From positions 1 to 11,663 of the forward strand of contig MVRP01000128.1 in NCBI GenBank assembly GCA_002067405.1: 11,663 nt of DNA, read 5' to 3'. This document shows positions 1 through 7,457 of the stretch, piece after piece. Below the pieces are notes generated by a model. It did not search any database and was not told where the DNA came from. It worked only from the letters and a program-made list of their open reading frames with translations. The stretch comes from Syntrophorhabdaceae bacterium PtaU1.Bin034. GTDB lineage: Bacteria; Desulfobacterota_G; Syntrophorhabdia; Syntrophorhabdales; WCHB1-27. How positions within the stretch are numbered: the first letter of the stretch is position 1; each line of letters opens with the position of its first letter. Position numbers and translations under genes: made by a program.

Positions 1-1
1 A

Positions 2-535
2 GGCAATGTACCTATTATACCGACCAATCTAGGGAAACACTTGCCTAAAGCTCCGAACTTTTGACACGATCCTATCGATGTATGGTGGATTTCCTCCCAT
101 GCACTCCAGCGCCTGCGTTTATCTCCCGCATTTCTATGTACAGGTAAAAAGATAGAAATACGCCACAGCAAGTCAAAAAGACTGGTTCCAGGCAGCCTTC
201 TCTTTTTCTATCGTTCCCGGTACAAGCAGGCCCTGACCGCTTTGGGAATTATTGAAAACGTATATCAAAGGGTGAGCGAGAGGAATACCGTGCTGAAGGC
301 TATAGACAAGAGAACCGTCTATTCCGATGCAGAGATCGCGACCATGCTTTCAAAGCCTGCAACAGTCATACTATTCACTTGGAATTTCTATCTGCCCAAA
401 CCGATAGAGTATGCGGACCTCGTGAAAATGGGGATCCTGTCCGCCGCGCCTCAATCGATCTCGGAAATATCTCACGATGCCTATCTGAAACTTCGAGCAG
501 TTGGAGGTATAGATGAACGTTTTGCTTTCAATTAA
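2..535 (+). pseudogene. Remnant of PUA/EVE-like domain protein (C-terminal part), interrupted by TGA
   Basis: One reading frame is open from 2 to 61, stopped by TGA at 62-64, and open again from 65 to the stop at 533-535. Between 65 and 241 it has no ATG, GTG or TTG; the first possible start is TTG at 242, with only a weak upstream purine tract. The stretch before 242 encodes PGSLLFFYRS followed by QALTALGIIENV, which resembles the core of EVE/PUA-like domains found at the C-terminus of some GNAT-type proteins (from memory of the family). The later residues RTVYSDAEI and AAPQSI also fit that family. A start at 242 would delete the conserved core, so I read this as a gene broken by a nonsense mutation or by decay and extending past the left edge. 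Its end overlaps the ASCH gene start by 23 nt, which suggests an original two-gene operon. The function is unproven; modified-base or RNA binding is typical of PUA-like folds. Confidence 0.5.
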
Positions 536-956
536 ACCCCAGTACGTCGATAAGATTCTGTCCGGAGAAAAGAAGTTCGAATTTCGAAGAAAGATCTTTC
601 GGAGACAGGTGGAGTTGGCATACGTCTACTGCAACTCTCACGTTAAGAGAATTGTAGGGACTTTCACGGTCGGAGAAATTCTTTCAGGGACACAGGAGCA
701 AATCTGGGCCATGTGCGGTGAAAAAGGCGGAATCGAAAAAGAAGCGTTTTTTCGTTACTTCAGCGGCGCTGCAAAAGCATACGCAATAGAGATAGTCAAT
801 TTCCATGAATTCGCCGAAGCAGTCATTCCAGAACAATTGATCGAGAAGTTCTATCCTCCGCAGTCATTCTATTATGTTCCTTCATGGATTCCGGCCTGCA
901 TACACCTTCATGAAGGCAAAGAGCTGCTTGCGTCAAATTCTGTCGTCGACGGTTGA
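513..956 (+). CDS. ASCH domain protein (PUA-like, COG4933-type)
   Basis: The 147-residue product opens with MNVLLSIKPQYVDKILSG and then GEKKFEFRR (about residues 18-26). This lysine/glutamate/arginine-rich signature is typical of ASCH-domain proteins, whose PUA-like beta-barrel is predicted to bind RNA or nucleotides. The middle part (RIVGTFTVGEIL) and the end (PPQSFYYV) also match the usual small ASCH layout, so it looks full length. The ATG at 513 has a clear Shine-Dalgarno sequence (GGAGG, about 7 nt upstream) inside the end of the preceding broken gene, implying translational coupling with it. The family is often annotated as a predicted transcriptional regulator, but a specific target is not known to me. 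The gene converges on the HEPN gene with a 7-nt gap and no visible terminator. Family assignment is fairly sure; cellular role is unknown. Confidence 0.8.
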   Translation: MNVLLSIKPQYVDKILSGEKKFEFRRKIFRRQVELAYVYCNSHVKRIVGTFTVGEILSGTQEQIWAMCGEKGGIEKEAFFRYFSGAAKAYAIEIVNFHEFAEAVIPEQLIEKFYPPQSFYYVPSWIPACIHLHEGKELLASNSVVDG

Positions 957-963
957 TCGCTTT

Positions 964-1407
964 CTATACCCATGGTCCAATGTAAAAGGCCTCAAACATC
1001 AGTTCGACTGCTTCTTTTGCCTGTTCTTCAAGTTTGTCCCTCTCCGTCCATTGTTGGTCCACTGTGAGGGCGGGGTTATCGGGGTTTACATGAACCAATG
1101 CGTTTCTACGTTCTCGCATGGCATGAAGTCGGGGATTAGCATTCGCAGCCTCAAGCAGCTTTTTTATATTCCCGGTAAATCCGGGGACTTCAGTCTCGCG
1201 AAGAGCGGCATCTACCACGGCCATCGACAGGATTATGACACCAATCCAAGCACCAGCGCAAAATGCAGACTGAACGTCAGCCGTGAGCGCACAGGCCTGT
1301 TCGCTAACAATGTAACTACCGTCTCCCCGGGCTTTTTCTTCAACCGATTCAAACCACTCGCGTCGCTGCTCCCAGGTCTGTCGTGACGGATACTCAATAT
1401 GTTCCAT
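964..1407 (-). CDS. HEPN-like small protein (Rx4H motif), possible retron-operon accessory
   Basis: The 147-residue, mostly alpha-helical protein has a central hydrophobic helix (AWIGVIILSMAVVDAAL, about 53-69). It then has the sequence MRERRNALVHVNPD, in which Arg101-x4-His106 followed by Val fits the Rx4-6H catalytic signature of HEPN ribonucleases. It ends with an amphipathic helix and EAFYIGPWV. HEPN proteins are commonly RNA-cleaving toxins or effectors in defense systems. The ATG at 1407 is preceded by a weak GCAGAGA ribosome site that lies in a small hairpin. The gene starts 57 nt after the retron RT stop on the same strand, so it is probably co-transcribed with DUF3800 and RT; whether it works with them is inference. 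I do not recognise a named family. An alternative is a non-catalytic HEPN-fold or DUF4145-like helical protein. Confidence 0.65.
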   Translation of the reverse strand: MEHIEYPSRQTWEQRREWFESVEEKARGDGSYIVSEQACALTADVQSAFCAGAWIGVIILSMAVVDAALRETEVPGFTGNIKKLLEAANANPRLHAMRERRNALVHVNPDNPALTVDQQWTERDKLEEQAKEAVELMFEAFYIGPWV

Positions 1408-1454
1408 GTTCTCTGCGGAACACCGGCGAGGGCCCTGCTCTACGACGTCCGGTG
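1407..1454 (-). other. Stem-loops between retron RT and HEPN gene
   Basis: The 57-nt gap holds two potential hairpins on the transcribed strand. CACCGG/CCGGTG has 6-bp arms (1449-1454 with 1421-1426). TGTTC/GAACA has 5-bp arms (1407-1422) and abuts the HEPN start codon. There is no T-run after either, so these are not terminators. They could mark an RNA processing site or tune HEPN translation. Arms this short can arise by chance. Confidence 0.3.
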
Positions 1455-1464
1455 CACAATAAAG

Positions 1465-2448
1465 TTACCAAGCTATCGCATTATAGGATTCGTAGTACTT
1501 CTCAGACAACAAGGGTTCTATTGAATTCACGTAGTCTATCCAACCCTTGATCTGATATTGCAGCTGCACTTTTCGACCCGATACCAATTGTAGCTTCTCG
1601 TAGTCATTCCGAACATCTTCCTCCGAAAGGCCCAGCTCCCTCATAACGTAGGACTTCGCCCCGAACTTGACTAGGTAGTAGAGCTGAAGCCTTATCCTCC
1701 TCTTGAAGCGCTTCGGCACACGCGGATACTCAGGGTCAAATACCGTGAGGCCAGTGACATACTGCTTTTTGCCGCGAAACATTACCCTTTCTTTCGATGA
1801 ATTCAGCCGAAAACCGCCCGTGAAAAGGACATCGTTGATTCGCGCCACAGGCGGTAATTGGTCATCCGTGGAAATGGTTATGTCATCCGCATATCTCGTG
1901 TAGATACAGCCATAGTCATTGCAGATCGAATTCAACTGCGCGTCTAGGTGCCCGAACATGATGTTAGCGAGGACAGGGCTCGTGTTGAAACCCTGAGGGA
2001 GTCTTCCATTAATCGTCGTGAGCTTAGAAAGATTGGCGGCGATATTCATTCGGCAGCCCAATCCGCAGAATACTTCTTTTATCGCGTTCTCGCTAATTGA
2101 GTCAAAGAAGCGATCGATGTCCAAACCAAGAATCTTCTTCTTGTTCAGGTGCTGTGCTGCGTTTCTCCGAGTGCACCCACCCAGAACAAACCCATGAACA
2201 AATGCAGGAGCGTCGTAGACTGCATTTAGATGTCCGCAGAGCACCTTGTGAACGTTCTTTAGCAGATGGCTGTTTACCTTGTAAACAACTCGGTATCCGA
2301 GGGCTCGATTCTTCTTGGGTATTGCCATCTTCTCGCAACAGCTTGAAACCGCCCCTTCTTTTAGAAGCGTCAATAGGTTGTCCTCTTTGATATAGAGGAA
2401 TTGGCTTAGCATAGTAAGGTTTTCTATTTCAGAGAATTTGATTAGCAT
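1465..2448 (-). CDS. Retron-type reverse transcriptase
   Basis: This is an RNA-directed DNA polymerase that in retrons copies part of its adjacent ncRNA into branched msDNA. Counting from a TTG at 2463 (332 aa), the retron hallmarks appear in order: NAAQH (NAxxH motif, 101-105), LDIDRFFDSI (motif A, 114-123), LPQGFNTSPVLANI (motif B, 155-168), YADD (catalytic Asp pair, 191-194), RLNSSKE (motif D, about 219-225) and YVTGL (retron VTG motif, 235-239). Length is normal for a retron RT. I prefer the ATG at 2448 over TTG 2463; a third choice is ATG at 2412. None has a good ribosome site, and the TTG lies in the T-run of a hairpin. The gene follows a DUF3800 gene by about 110-120 nt. In the Mestre et al. 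retron classification as I recall it, DUF3800 partners mark type VII; that subtype is inference. Confidence 0.88.
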   Translation of the reverse strand: MLIKFSEIENLTMLSQFLYIKEDNLLTLLKEGAVSSCCEKMAIPKKNRALGYRVVYKVNSHLLKNVHKVLCGHLNAVYDAPAFVHGFVLGGCTRRNAAQHLNKKKILGLDIDRFFDSISENAIKEVFCGLGCRMNIAANLSKLTTINGRLPQGFNTSPVLANIMFGHLDAQLNSICNDYGCIYTRYADDITISTDDQLPPVARINDVLFTGGFRLNSSKERVMFRGKKQYVTGLTVFDPEYPRVPKRFKRRIRLQLYYLVKFGAKSYVMRELGLSEEDVRNDYEKLQLVSGRKVQLQYQIKGWIDYVNSIEPLLSEKYYESYNAIAW

Positions 2449-2461
2449 GACGGTAAGTAGC

Positions 2462-2484
2462 AAAAAGACGAGGGGGCCACCCCT
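2462..2484 (-). terminator. Terminator-like hairpin between DUF3800 and retron RT (possible attenuator)
   Basis: On the minus strand, AGGGG-TGGC-CCCCT (2484-2471) forms a 5-bp GC stem, and CGTCTTTTTG follows with five T residues at 2466-2462. This is the layout of a short intrinsic terminator, placed directly before the RT reading frame. It could lower RT expression relative to DUF3800. A competing stem CCACC/GGTGG overlaps the same GC stretch, so an alternative-fold attenuator is possible. The stem is short. Confidence 0.35.
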
Positions 2485-2569
2485 GGTAAGGTGGTAGATT
2501 GTAATTGATGCCTGAGCGAGTACGAACTCATACTCCTAAGTTTACCAAGAAGAACGGCCTCCGTATTTA

Positions 2570-3337
2570 TCATCCGATAAAGGAACTCTCGATTTCCAGT
2601 CTTTTCTTCCTCGGTACAATAAAGGTGCCCCTCGCAATATCATGAATGGATCCGATTTTGGGTTCGATCAATCGGTAATTGTGCTTCATAAACTCCTCCA
2701 CATTCCCGTTCCTGCCCTCGTGGACCTTCAAAATGATATGATTTACATAATCTACAACCGAAAAAAGCTTTTGTTCTTTCTTACTCAGAACCGATACTTG
2801 AAACGACATTCTTGTTCGTGTCAGTTTCCTTTCCAGCAGCTCATTACTTATCGATTCCAACACACTCGATAGTCTCCTTTCTCGTAGCTCTATCCCACGT
2901 TGACTCGGCCGGGACAGATTCTGTTCAAAAAATAGGTGGTTTACGTCCTCTGCCTGTCCAAGGAGCCTATCCTTCAAAAGATCCTTTATTAAGTAGTCGT
3001 AGATTTGTTCTTTGGACTGAGAGTTCGCAACTCCCTGAAAGTACTCCGTGTGTTTGTTCAACAGCACCGCGTATGCTCTAAAATTCATCGTAGTTAGAAG
3101 GGCCACAAATCGACTGTAAATATCCGGGTGGTTTTTGCATGCGTGAAAACCCGATTTTAGGAAACCTTCTTTGTGCCTCCGATAGTACGCGCTGCTTCTT
3201 ACTTCTTTTTCCAAACACTCCATGTCTTTCAACAGGTCATCTGGGGTGTCCGTGATAATACAGCCGAGCAGAAAGGCTCTCGACTGTCCGCCTAGGTCGC
3301 CTGCTTCGTCAATAAAGCAATAATTCACAACGGCCAT
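2570..3337 (-). CDS. DUF3800 domain protein, probable retron partner/effector
   Basis: The protein (255 aa from the chosen ATG) opens with VNYCFIDEAGDLG, the hallmark FIDEAGD of DUF3800, a family with a predicted RNase H-like fold and conserved acidic residues. Further family-like features are the segment FHACKNHPDIYSRF, the LFFEQN strand, and KLFSVVDYVNHII near residue 205, which carries a conserved-type late Asp. I chose ATG 3337 because AGGA sits about 5 nt upstream and the family signature normally starts within about 10 residues of the N-terminus; an in-frame TTG at 3370 would add 11 residues. DUF3800 proteins are recurrent partners of retron RTs (type VII as I remember it) and are suspected nucleases, although the activity is not shown here. 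It precedes the RT on the same strand and follows the structured noncoding region. Confidence 0.8.
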   Translation of the reverse strand: MAVVNYCFIDEAGDLGGQSRAFLLGCIITDTPDDLLKDMECLEKEVRSSAYYRRHKEGFLKSGFHACKNHPDIYSRFVALLTTMNFRAYAVLLNKHTEYFQGVANSQSKEQIYDYLIKDLLKDRLLGQAEDVNHLFFEQNLSRPSQRGIELRERRLSSVLESISNELLERKLTRTRMSFQVSVLSKKEQKLFSVVDYVNHIILKVHEGRNGNVEEFMKHNYRLIEPKIGSIHDIARGTFIVPRKKRLEIESSFIG

Positions 3338-3539
3338 TGAGTCCTTGCCCCCGAACCTCCTACTTCGCAATCATTACCGATTGTACACTCCGTATCGCCC
3401 GAATCGAGCAAAACATAACCTTCCAGGAAGGCAGTCTCAGGAGTGTAATGTTGATAGCTGATGAAGATCTCGCTCTGCGTGCGCCACCTGCAAGTGGTGA
3501 AGACCGATCCAACCCACGCTTTCTATCATTACCGCCGAA
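3338..3539 (-). other. Noncoding leader just upstream of DUF3800
   Basis: No convincing gene is present. An inverted repeat ACACTCC/GGAGTGT has 7-bp arms at 3440-3446 and 3385-3391 and encloses a small palindrome, CCTTCCAGGAAGG (3419-3431). A hairpin CCACT/GGTGG-type stem lies at about 3484-3497. The decamer CGGTAATGAT occurs twice on the minus strand, at about 3535 and 3380. These may be the 3' part of the retron RNA or a 5' UTR. Confidence 0.3.
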
Positions 3540-3745
3540 AGAAGAGAGGAGCCGTCGTCTTCAGCGGACCCGCACGTGAAGAAAGTGACGCCGGGACGAC
3601 AAAAAACGGGGTGCCAGCCGAAAGAAAGGTCACAAAAGTTCGTAAGGGCTCGGGCCAAAAACAACGCCCGAGGTAGATGGTTGGGGAAGGAGGTTGAGAT
3701 GAGATGTTGTTTCATTCTCTACGTAGAGGAGAACACCTCGTTATC
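3540..3745 (-). ncRNA. Candidate retron msr-msd ncRNA
   Basis: The roughly 500 nt between the HerA stop and DUF3800 lack a plausible gene, whereas the rest of the minus-strand cluster is tightly packed. On the minus strand I see three stem-loops in succession. GAGGTGTT pairs with AACATCTC (3739-3701, 8 bp including one G-U) and encloses the 12-bp palindrome CTCTACGTAGAG (3728-3717). CTCGGGC pairs with GCCCGAG (3672-3649, 7 bp, T-rich loop). GTCGTC pairs with GACGAC (3600-3554) and contains inner CCG/CGG and CGT/ACG pairs. A T6 tract precedes the last one. Retron RTs need a structured ncRNA, commonly upstream of the RT or of the operon, and this is the only stretch of suitable size. I could not find the diagnostic a1/a2 end pairing or a sure branching G, so both ends are estimates. 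A TTGATC...GATAAC promoter-like pair at about 3770-3740 has a long 19-nt spacer. Confidence 0.42.
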
Positions 3746-3837
3746 CCGACTTCTTGTGTAATTTGATCAATACCATTCCTTTGAAGCGTAGTCCTCGATG
3801 GTTCTCGTTCATAAACAGGTTTGTTATGCGTCATTGT

Positions 3838-5931
3838 TCACGGTTCATTCTTGCCGGACCAGTCCTTTGCAACGGCTTCCCAATCTACCACTCTATCTTC
3901 CTTCAGCCTCCAAACATCCCAAAAGTCTGGATCAGCGGACTGCGGACGTTGTTCTTCAGGAAGTTCGTCTATCTCCACCAATACGGGGATGGGCGCAGCC
4001 CAACCAAGCAGTATTGCCTGTCGAGACGGCAAACTGGGCAGTTCTCGTAGCAATCCTCCGACATTATCCGGAACCAGGCGGGCTACAAGATTTTGGTCTG
4101 TGTCATTCACAATCCTGTGCAAAAGGAATGTGTTGCATTGCGCCAACACAGTGGGCGAGACCTCATATGGACGTTGCGAGGAAAGCACCAATCCGAGACC
4201 AAATTTTCGTCCCTCACGTGCTATACGTTCAAACGCCTCGCGGCAAAGCTGTGTAGGCGTTCCTGCTGGGCTTTCATCATCTCGACCCCGTCTGATGAAT
4301 GAATGCGCCTCTTCAAGTACCAAGACGGTGGGCAAAGCTTTGCCCGCGGGATGGCTCCTACGATACCTCTGCAAGGCTTCGAATATTAGCCGAGCCAATA
4401 CCGATATCACTATGTGAATGATCTCGGAAGGTACTAAAGATAAGTCGATTATTGCCAGCATACCATTACTAGCAGCATTATCTCCAACATAGTCCTTCAG
4501 CCACGCATCAAACGACGTTGGCGGTTCTCGGCCTATAACGGCCCCCAGTCTCTGATCGGCAAGCATGCCACGGATACGAAGCCCCAAAGTGTGGATGAAT
4601 CCTGCGACGTTTCCACCCTGATCGATGGCAATGCGGTCCAGATGCTCGGCAAGCATGTTTACATCGAAATATAGTGGCGCGTCCTCGCTTATAGCCGCAG
4701 CGCATCCCATATCCGGAAGCGTTCGTGCCAGCGCGTCGAGGTTATCGCGGACGGATTCAAGATCAGCCACCGTGAAGTCATTAAAATAGTTACCCGAACG
4801 GCGATTTTCCACTACTGCGGTCGTTTCTTCCGATACTGTCATCAGATTGGTTCTGGTTGGCTCCTCTACTTCTCCAGTGAATCGTTCGCAGTCGGATGCA
4901 ATTCCTTCTAATAGATGGGCACAATCAAACCGCTGACGTGGAGCGCCCGCGAAAGCCTGTGTGCCTGCGGCGAGCAGGGCACCTATACGAATGGAATACG
5001 AAAGTAGATAGCGCCGAATTATTGCCTCACGAGGGACTGCTTCCGTCCGCCCACTTTTTAGCTCTCGAAGACCTTGCATCAGCAAGGGGCGCTGAGCTCC
5101 GGGCTGAGCGTGGGCCACAGCAGTCCACTCATGGCCACTCCAGAGCCAGGCCGGAACGTCGAGTTCTCTTTCCCCTACGGCTACTGGAGGTACCCGAAAC
5201 AGCCGCAACTTATCTCCTTGGTCGGCAAATGCTTTCGCGTATTCGCCGTTTGGATCAAGGACTATGAAACGTGCATTAGGAATACCGGTTTTCCCCGTAT
5301 CCTTTATCGCCTTTTCTGCCGCAGCGATGGACCAGCGGATCAGACCGGCCACGGTACAGGACTTACCGCTTCCTGTATTGCCTAACACTGCAAGATGGCG
5401 CCCGAACAGTTTATCGGGGTCTACCATGATCGACGCGTTTGCCGTAAGAGGTGAGGCACCCAATCGCACACGCCTGTCGCTCTGCTTTGCTCCAACTATC
5501 GCTTCCACTTGCTCGATTGAGGGCATTAATACCTGATCACCCACGGATGGGAAAGCTAGGACGCCACGAGACAGTTCATACATGGGCGCACCGCTAACAG
5601 GTTCCCGCTGCATTGTTAGAGTCCCGACCGGAGATACTGACATTTTGCGCAAAGGAAATGGTAAATCGATCAGACCGAAATCTTTAAGCCCCGACCTCTT
5701 TGGATAGGGAGACCGTTCGATTCCGATCCAGGATATGTAAGCCACAGTCGCTCCTGCTTCATTGGGAATGAGCACATAGCCGTTTAGGCGGGGAAATGGC
5801 ACCGGAGTGCCGGTGTTTAGTCCTATTGCGTACGGAGCCTCCAATTCTAAGAGTACGTGAACTTCGTTAGGGGAAACGGATTCTACGCTGCCCACTACAA
5901 GATTTGAAAGGCCTTCAATAGGTGTAGTCAT
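3838..5931 (-). CDS. herA: HerA-family ATPase of a SIR2-HerA antiphage system
   Basis: The 697-residue protein has an N-terminal beta-barrel-like (HAS) region of about 1-150. The P-loop AAA-type motor follows: Walker A LGNTGSGKS (183-191), the HerA-typical VLDPNGEYA (224-232), Walker B VLVLEEAH (536-543), SSQRP sensor segment (584-588) and LHRIVND (604-610). All catalytic-type residues are present. HerA forms hexameric rings that translocate or sense DNA. In SIR2-HerA (Nezha-like) systems it assembles with SIR2 and licenses its NADase activity during infection (known for the family). The ATG at 5931 has GAGG about 8 nt upstream and lies 17 nt after the SIR2 stop, which indicates an operon and co-expression. 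No truncation is seen. HerA motors also pair with NurA or DUF4297 nucleases, but the SIR2 neighbour settles the context. Confidence 0.93.
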   Translation of the reverse strand: MTTPIEGLSNLVVGSVESVSPNEVHVLLELEAPYAIGLNTGTPVPFPRLNGYVLIPNEAGATVAYISWIGIERSPYPKRSGLKDFGLIDLPFPLRKMSVSPVGTLTMQREPVSGAPMYELSRGVLAFPSVGDQVLMPSIEQVEAIVGAKQSDRRVRLGASPLTANASIMVDPDKLFGRHLAVLGNTGSGKSCTVAGLIRWSIAAAEKAIKDTGKTGIPNARFIVLDPNGEYAKAFADQGDKLRLFRVPPVAVGERELDVPAWLWSGHEWTAVAHAQPGAQRPLLMQGLRELKSGRTEAVPREAIIRRYLLSYSIRIGALLAAGTQAFAGAPRQRFDCAHLLEGIASDCERFTGEVEEPTRTNLMTVSEETTAVVENRRSGNYFNDFTVADLESVRDNLDALARTLPDMGCAAAISEDAPLYFDVNMLAEHLDRIAIDQGGNVAGFIHTLGLRIRGMLADQRLGAVIGREPPTSFDAWLKDYVGDNAASNGMLAIIDLSLVPSEIIHIVISVLARLIFEALQRYRRSHPAGKALPTVLVLEEAHSFIRRGRDDESPAGTPTQLCREAFERIAREGRKFGLGLVLSSQRPYEVSPTVLAQCNTFLLHRIVNDTDQNLVARLVPDNVGGLLRELPSLPSRQAILLGWAAPIPVLVEIDELPEEQRPQSADPDFWDVWRLKEDRVVDWEAVAKDWSGKNEP

Positions 5932-5948
5932 TGCTGCCTCACCATGGC

Positions 5949-7238
5949 TTAAGTGCCCGTGGGCGTCGTTGCAGGCACATCGTGAAAGGGGCCGATTCGA
6001 TGCTTGATCAGTTCCGCCATTCGCCCCGTTATATAGTCGAGCGCCGGTTTGGGCAGGTAATGTTCAACGATGGTCTCAAGATCACCGAAATGAGGTCCTA
6101 ACAGTAAAGAAACCTGGGCATCCCGTGTATTCTCGCAGAATTTCCTTACCCGTGAATCCGCGTCGTAGGCAATTATTACTATGTGAGTCGATGGAATCGT
6201 TACCATATCCAACAAGATTCGGTTAATATGATCGTCTCCGAAGCCATATCCATATGTGACTACTACAGCGTTTGGCCGACAAATAGAAGCAGCAAAATCG
6301 CGAAACAATTCAGCATAAGGATATTGAGTAGTCTCAACATCCTTAGCGGGGTTTGGATAAATCATTATTGTATCGATGGGGTTCTTTGGAACATCGGTGT
6401 GCGCAGAAGAAGCCCCAAATGGAATGCCTCTGCGGATTATTTGGCGGCTCTCCCTATCAAAGCACCAGTCCAACGATCCGTGAAGCTTAGTAAGCCGAAT
6501 CACTCCTTCCATGAAGCGTGGCTCACCTCTTATGCCGGGAGGGTTATAATGCATATCAACTTCTACTCGAGAAGAACGAAAGACAGGGTTCAAAGCACCG
6601 ACGAACCGATCGATGATACGTAGCCCAGCCAGATCGCAGCCATGCTCTATAAGCCGGTCATAGTTGCTCGTAAAAATGTGTAGCCGCTCCCGCGACGCCG
6701 CGCGACTCGCAAAGCTTAGGAGAAAAGATTGCAGAACATTCTGTGCCTTGTTCCGCTGAGCTTCATCTTTTCCTTTGGAAATACCATTTTCAGTTCCGAG
6801 GAGAGACTCCAGAAAGGTTTTGAGCTGCTTATCCAACGACTTCTTCAATTTTTCAGCCTTGGCCCGATCAAGAACATCGAAGCCTTCTAATACAGATAGG
6901 GCGCTTCGGAACTGGTCCTCTACATTGGCAGCCCCACGGCCCATCGCCTTAGCGGAATTATCGGCATGCGCATTGATTGCGTCGTCGTATGTGGTACCAA
7001 ACTTGATCTTTTCCATGCTGGTGGCGCAAGAGCCGGCTATAGAACTAACGGCCGCAGTGAAGCCACTGCCAACCAGAAGGTTAAGGTGTTCGGCTTGAAA
7101 CACAGCGGATAGCCAGGGCTCCACCCGTTTGCGTGCATCAGCCACGAATTGATTGAATTCTTTCGTCGCAGGATCTGGTAAATCGAGACAGGTGGCAGTG
7201 TGGGTACCAACCCGATAGCAGTGCTTATCCCAGTCCAT
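5949..7238 (-). CDS. sir2: SIR2-domain effector of SIR2-HerA system
   Basis: The 429-residue protein carries the NAD+-binding SIR2 fold: LLVGSGFTAAV (54-64, glycine-rich GxGhS-like loop), FTSNYDRLIE (189-198, with the Asn/Asp of the active site), KLHGSLDW (251-258, His253 as likely catalytic His) and GYGFGDDHIN (330-339, late SIR2 motif). The long helical insert at about 100-185 is usual for defense SIR2 proteins. These enzymes deplete NAD+ to abort infection; in SIR2-HerA complexes nuclease activity has also been described. The ATG at 7238 is preceded by GGAGGGG with short spacing. Upstream lies a 219-nt gap before the HNH remnant, which likely holds its promoter (a weak TTGCAC - 18 nt - TAGTAA match at 7377-7348). 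The gene looks intact. Confidence 0.93.
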   Translation of the reverse strand: MDWDKHCYRVGTHTATCLDLPDPATKEFNQFVADARKRVEPWLSAVFQAEHLNLLVGSGFTAAVSSIAGSCATSMEKIKFGTTYDDAINAHADNSAKAMGRGAANVEDQFRSALSVLEGFDVLDRAKAEKLKKSLDKQLKTFLESLLGTENGISKGKDEAQRNKAQNVLQSFLLSFASRAASRERLHIFTSNYDRLIEHGCDLAGLRIIDRFVGALNPVFRSSRVEVDMHYNPPGIRGEPRFMEGVIRLTKLHGSLDWCFDRESRQIIRRGIPFGASSAHTDVPKNPIDTIMIYPNPAKDVETTQYPYAELFRDFAASICRPNAVVVTYGYGFGDDHINRILLDMVTIPSTHIVIIAYDADSRVRKFCENTRDAQVSLLLGPHFGDLETIVEHYLPKPALDYITGRMAELIKHRIGPFHDVPATTPTGT

Positions 7239-7457
7239 TGCCCCTCCAAGCCGAAGGTTTAATTGTTTTCATGCCTTTGGTTCATGTCCAGCCAAGCCAC
7301 TAACGGCATTCTCTGCCGCGCCCCTTGGTGCACAAGTCTCTACTTCATTACTACAACTTCAAATAGAGGCCGTGCAACAAGAAACGTACCTCGGCTTTCA
7401 TACCCCCCTTTGTTCGCATTCTCAACCAAATGTGTAAAACTCCGGCATCGTCATCGG

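Noticed and set aside
874..1386. Plus-strand ORF of 170 codons
   Set aside because: It overlaps the ASCH end and is antisense to the HEPN-like gene. The product looks random (Cys/Phe/His-rich) with no ribosome site.
3437..3715. Minus-strand ORF of 92 codons in the retron gap
   Set aside because: Low-complexity, Cys/Phe/His-rich translation without a ribosome site. The region is better explained as structured RNA.
3461..3761. Two short plus-strand ORFs in the retron gap
   Set aside because: They have very basic or random composition and run antisense to the hairpin cluster. A good GGAGG at about 3690 leads only to a 20-codon frame.
3575..3841. Imperfect complementarity between GTGAACAATGACG at the HerA stop and CGTCACTTTCTTCAC, as possible retron a1/a2
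   Set aside because: Pairing needs a mismatch and a 2-nt bulge and would place a1 inside the HerA gene. Not convincing without comparative data.
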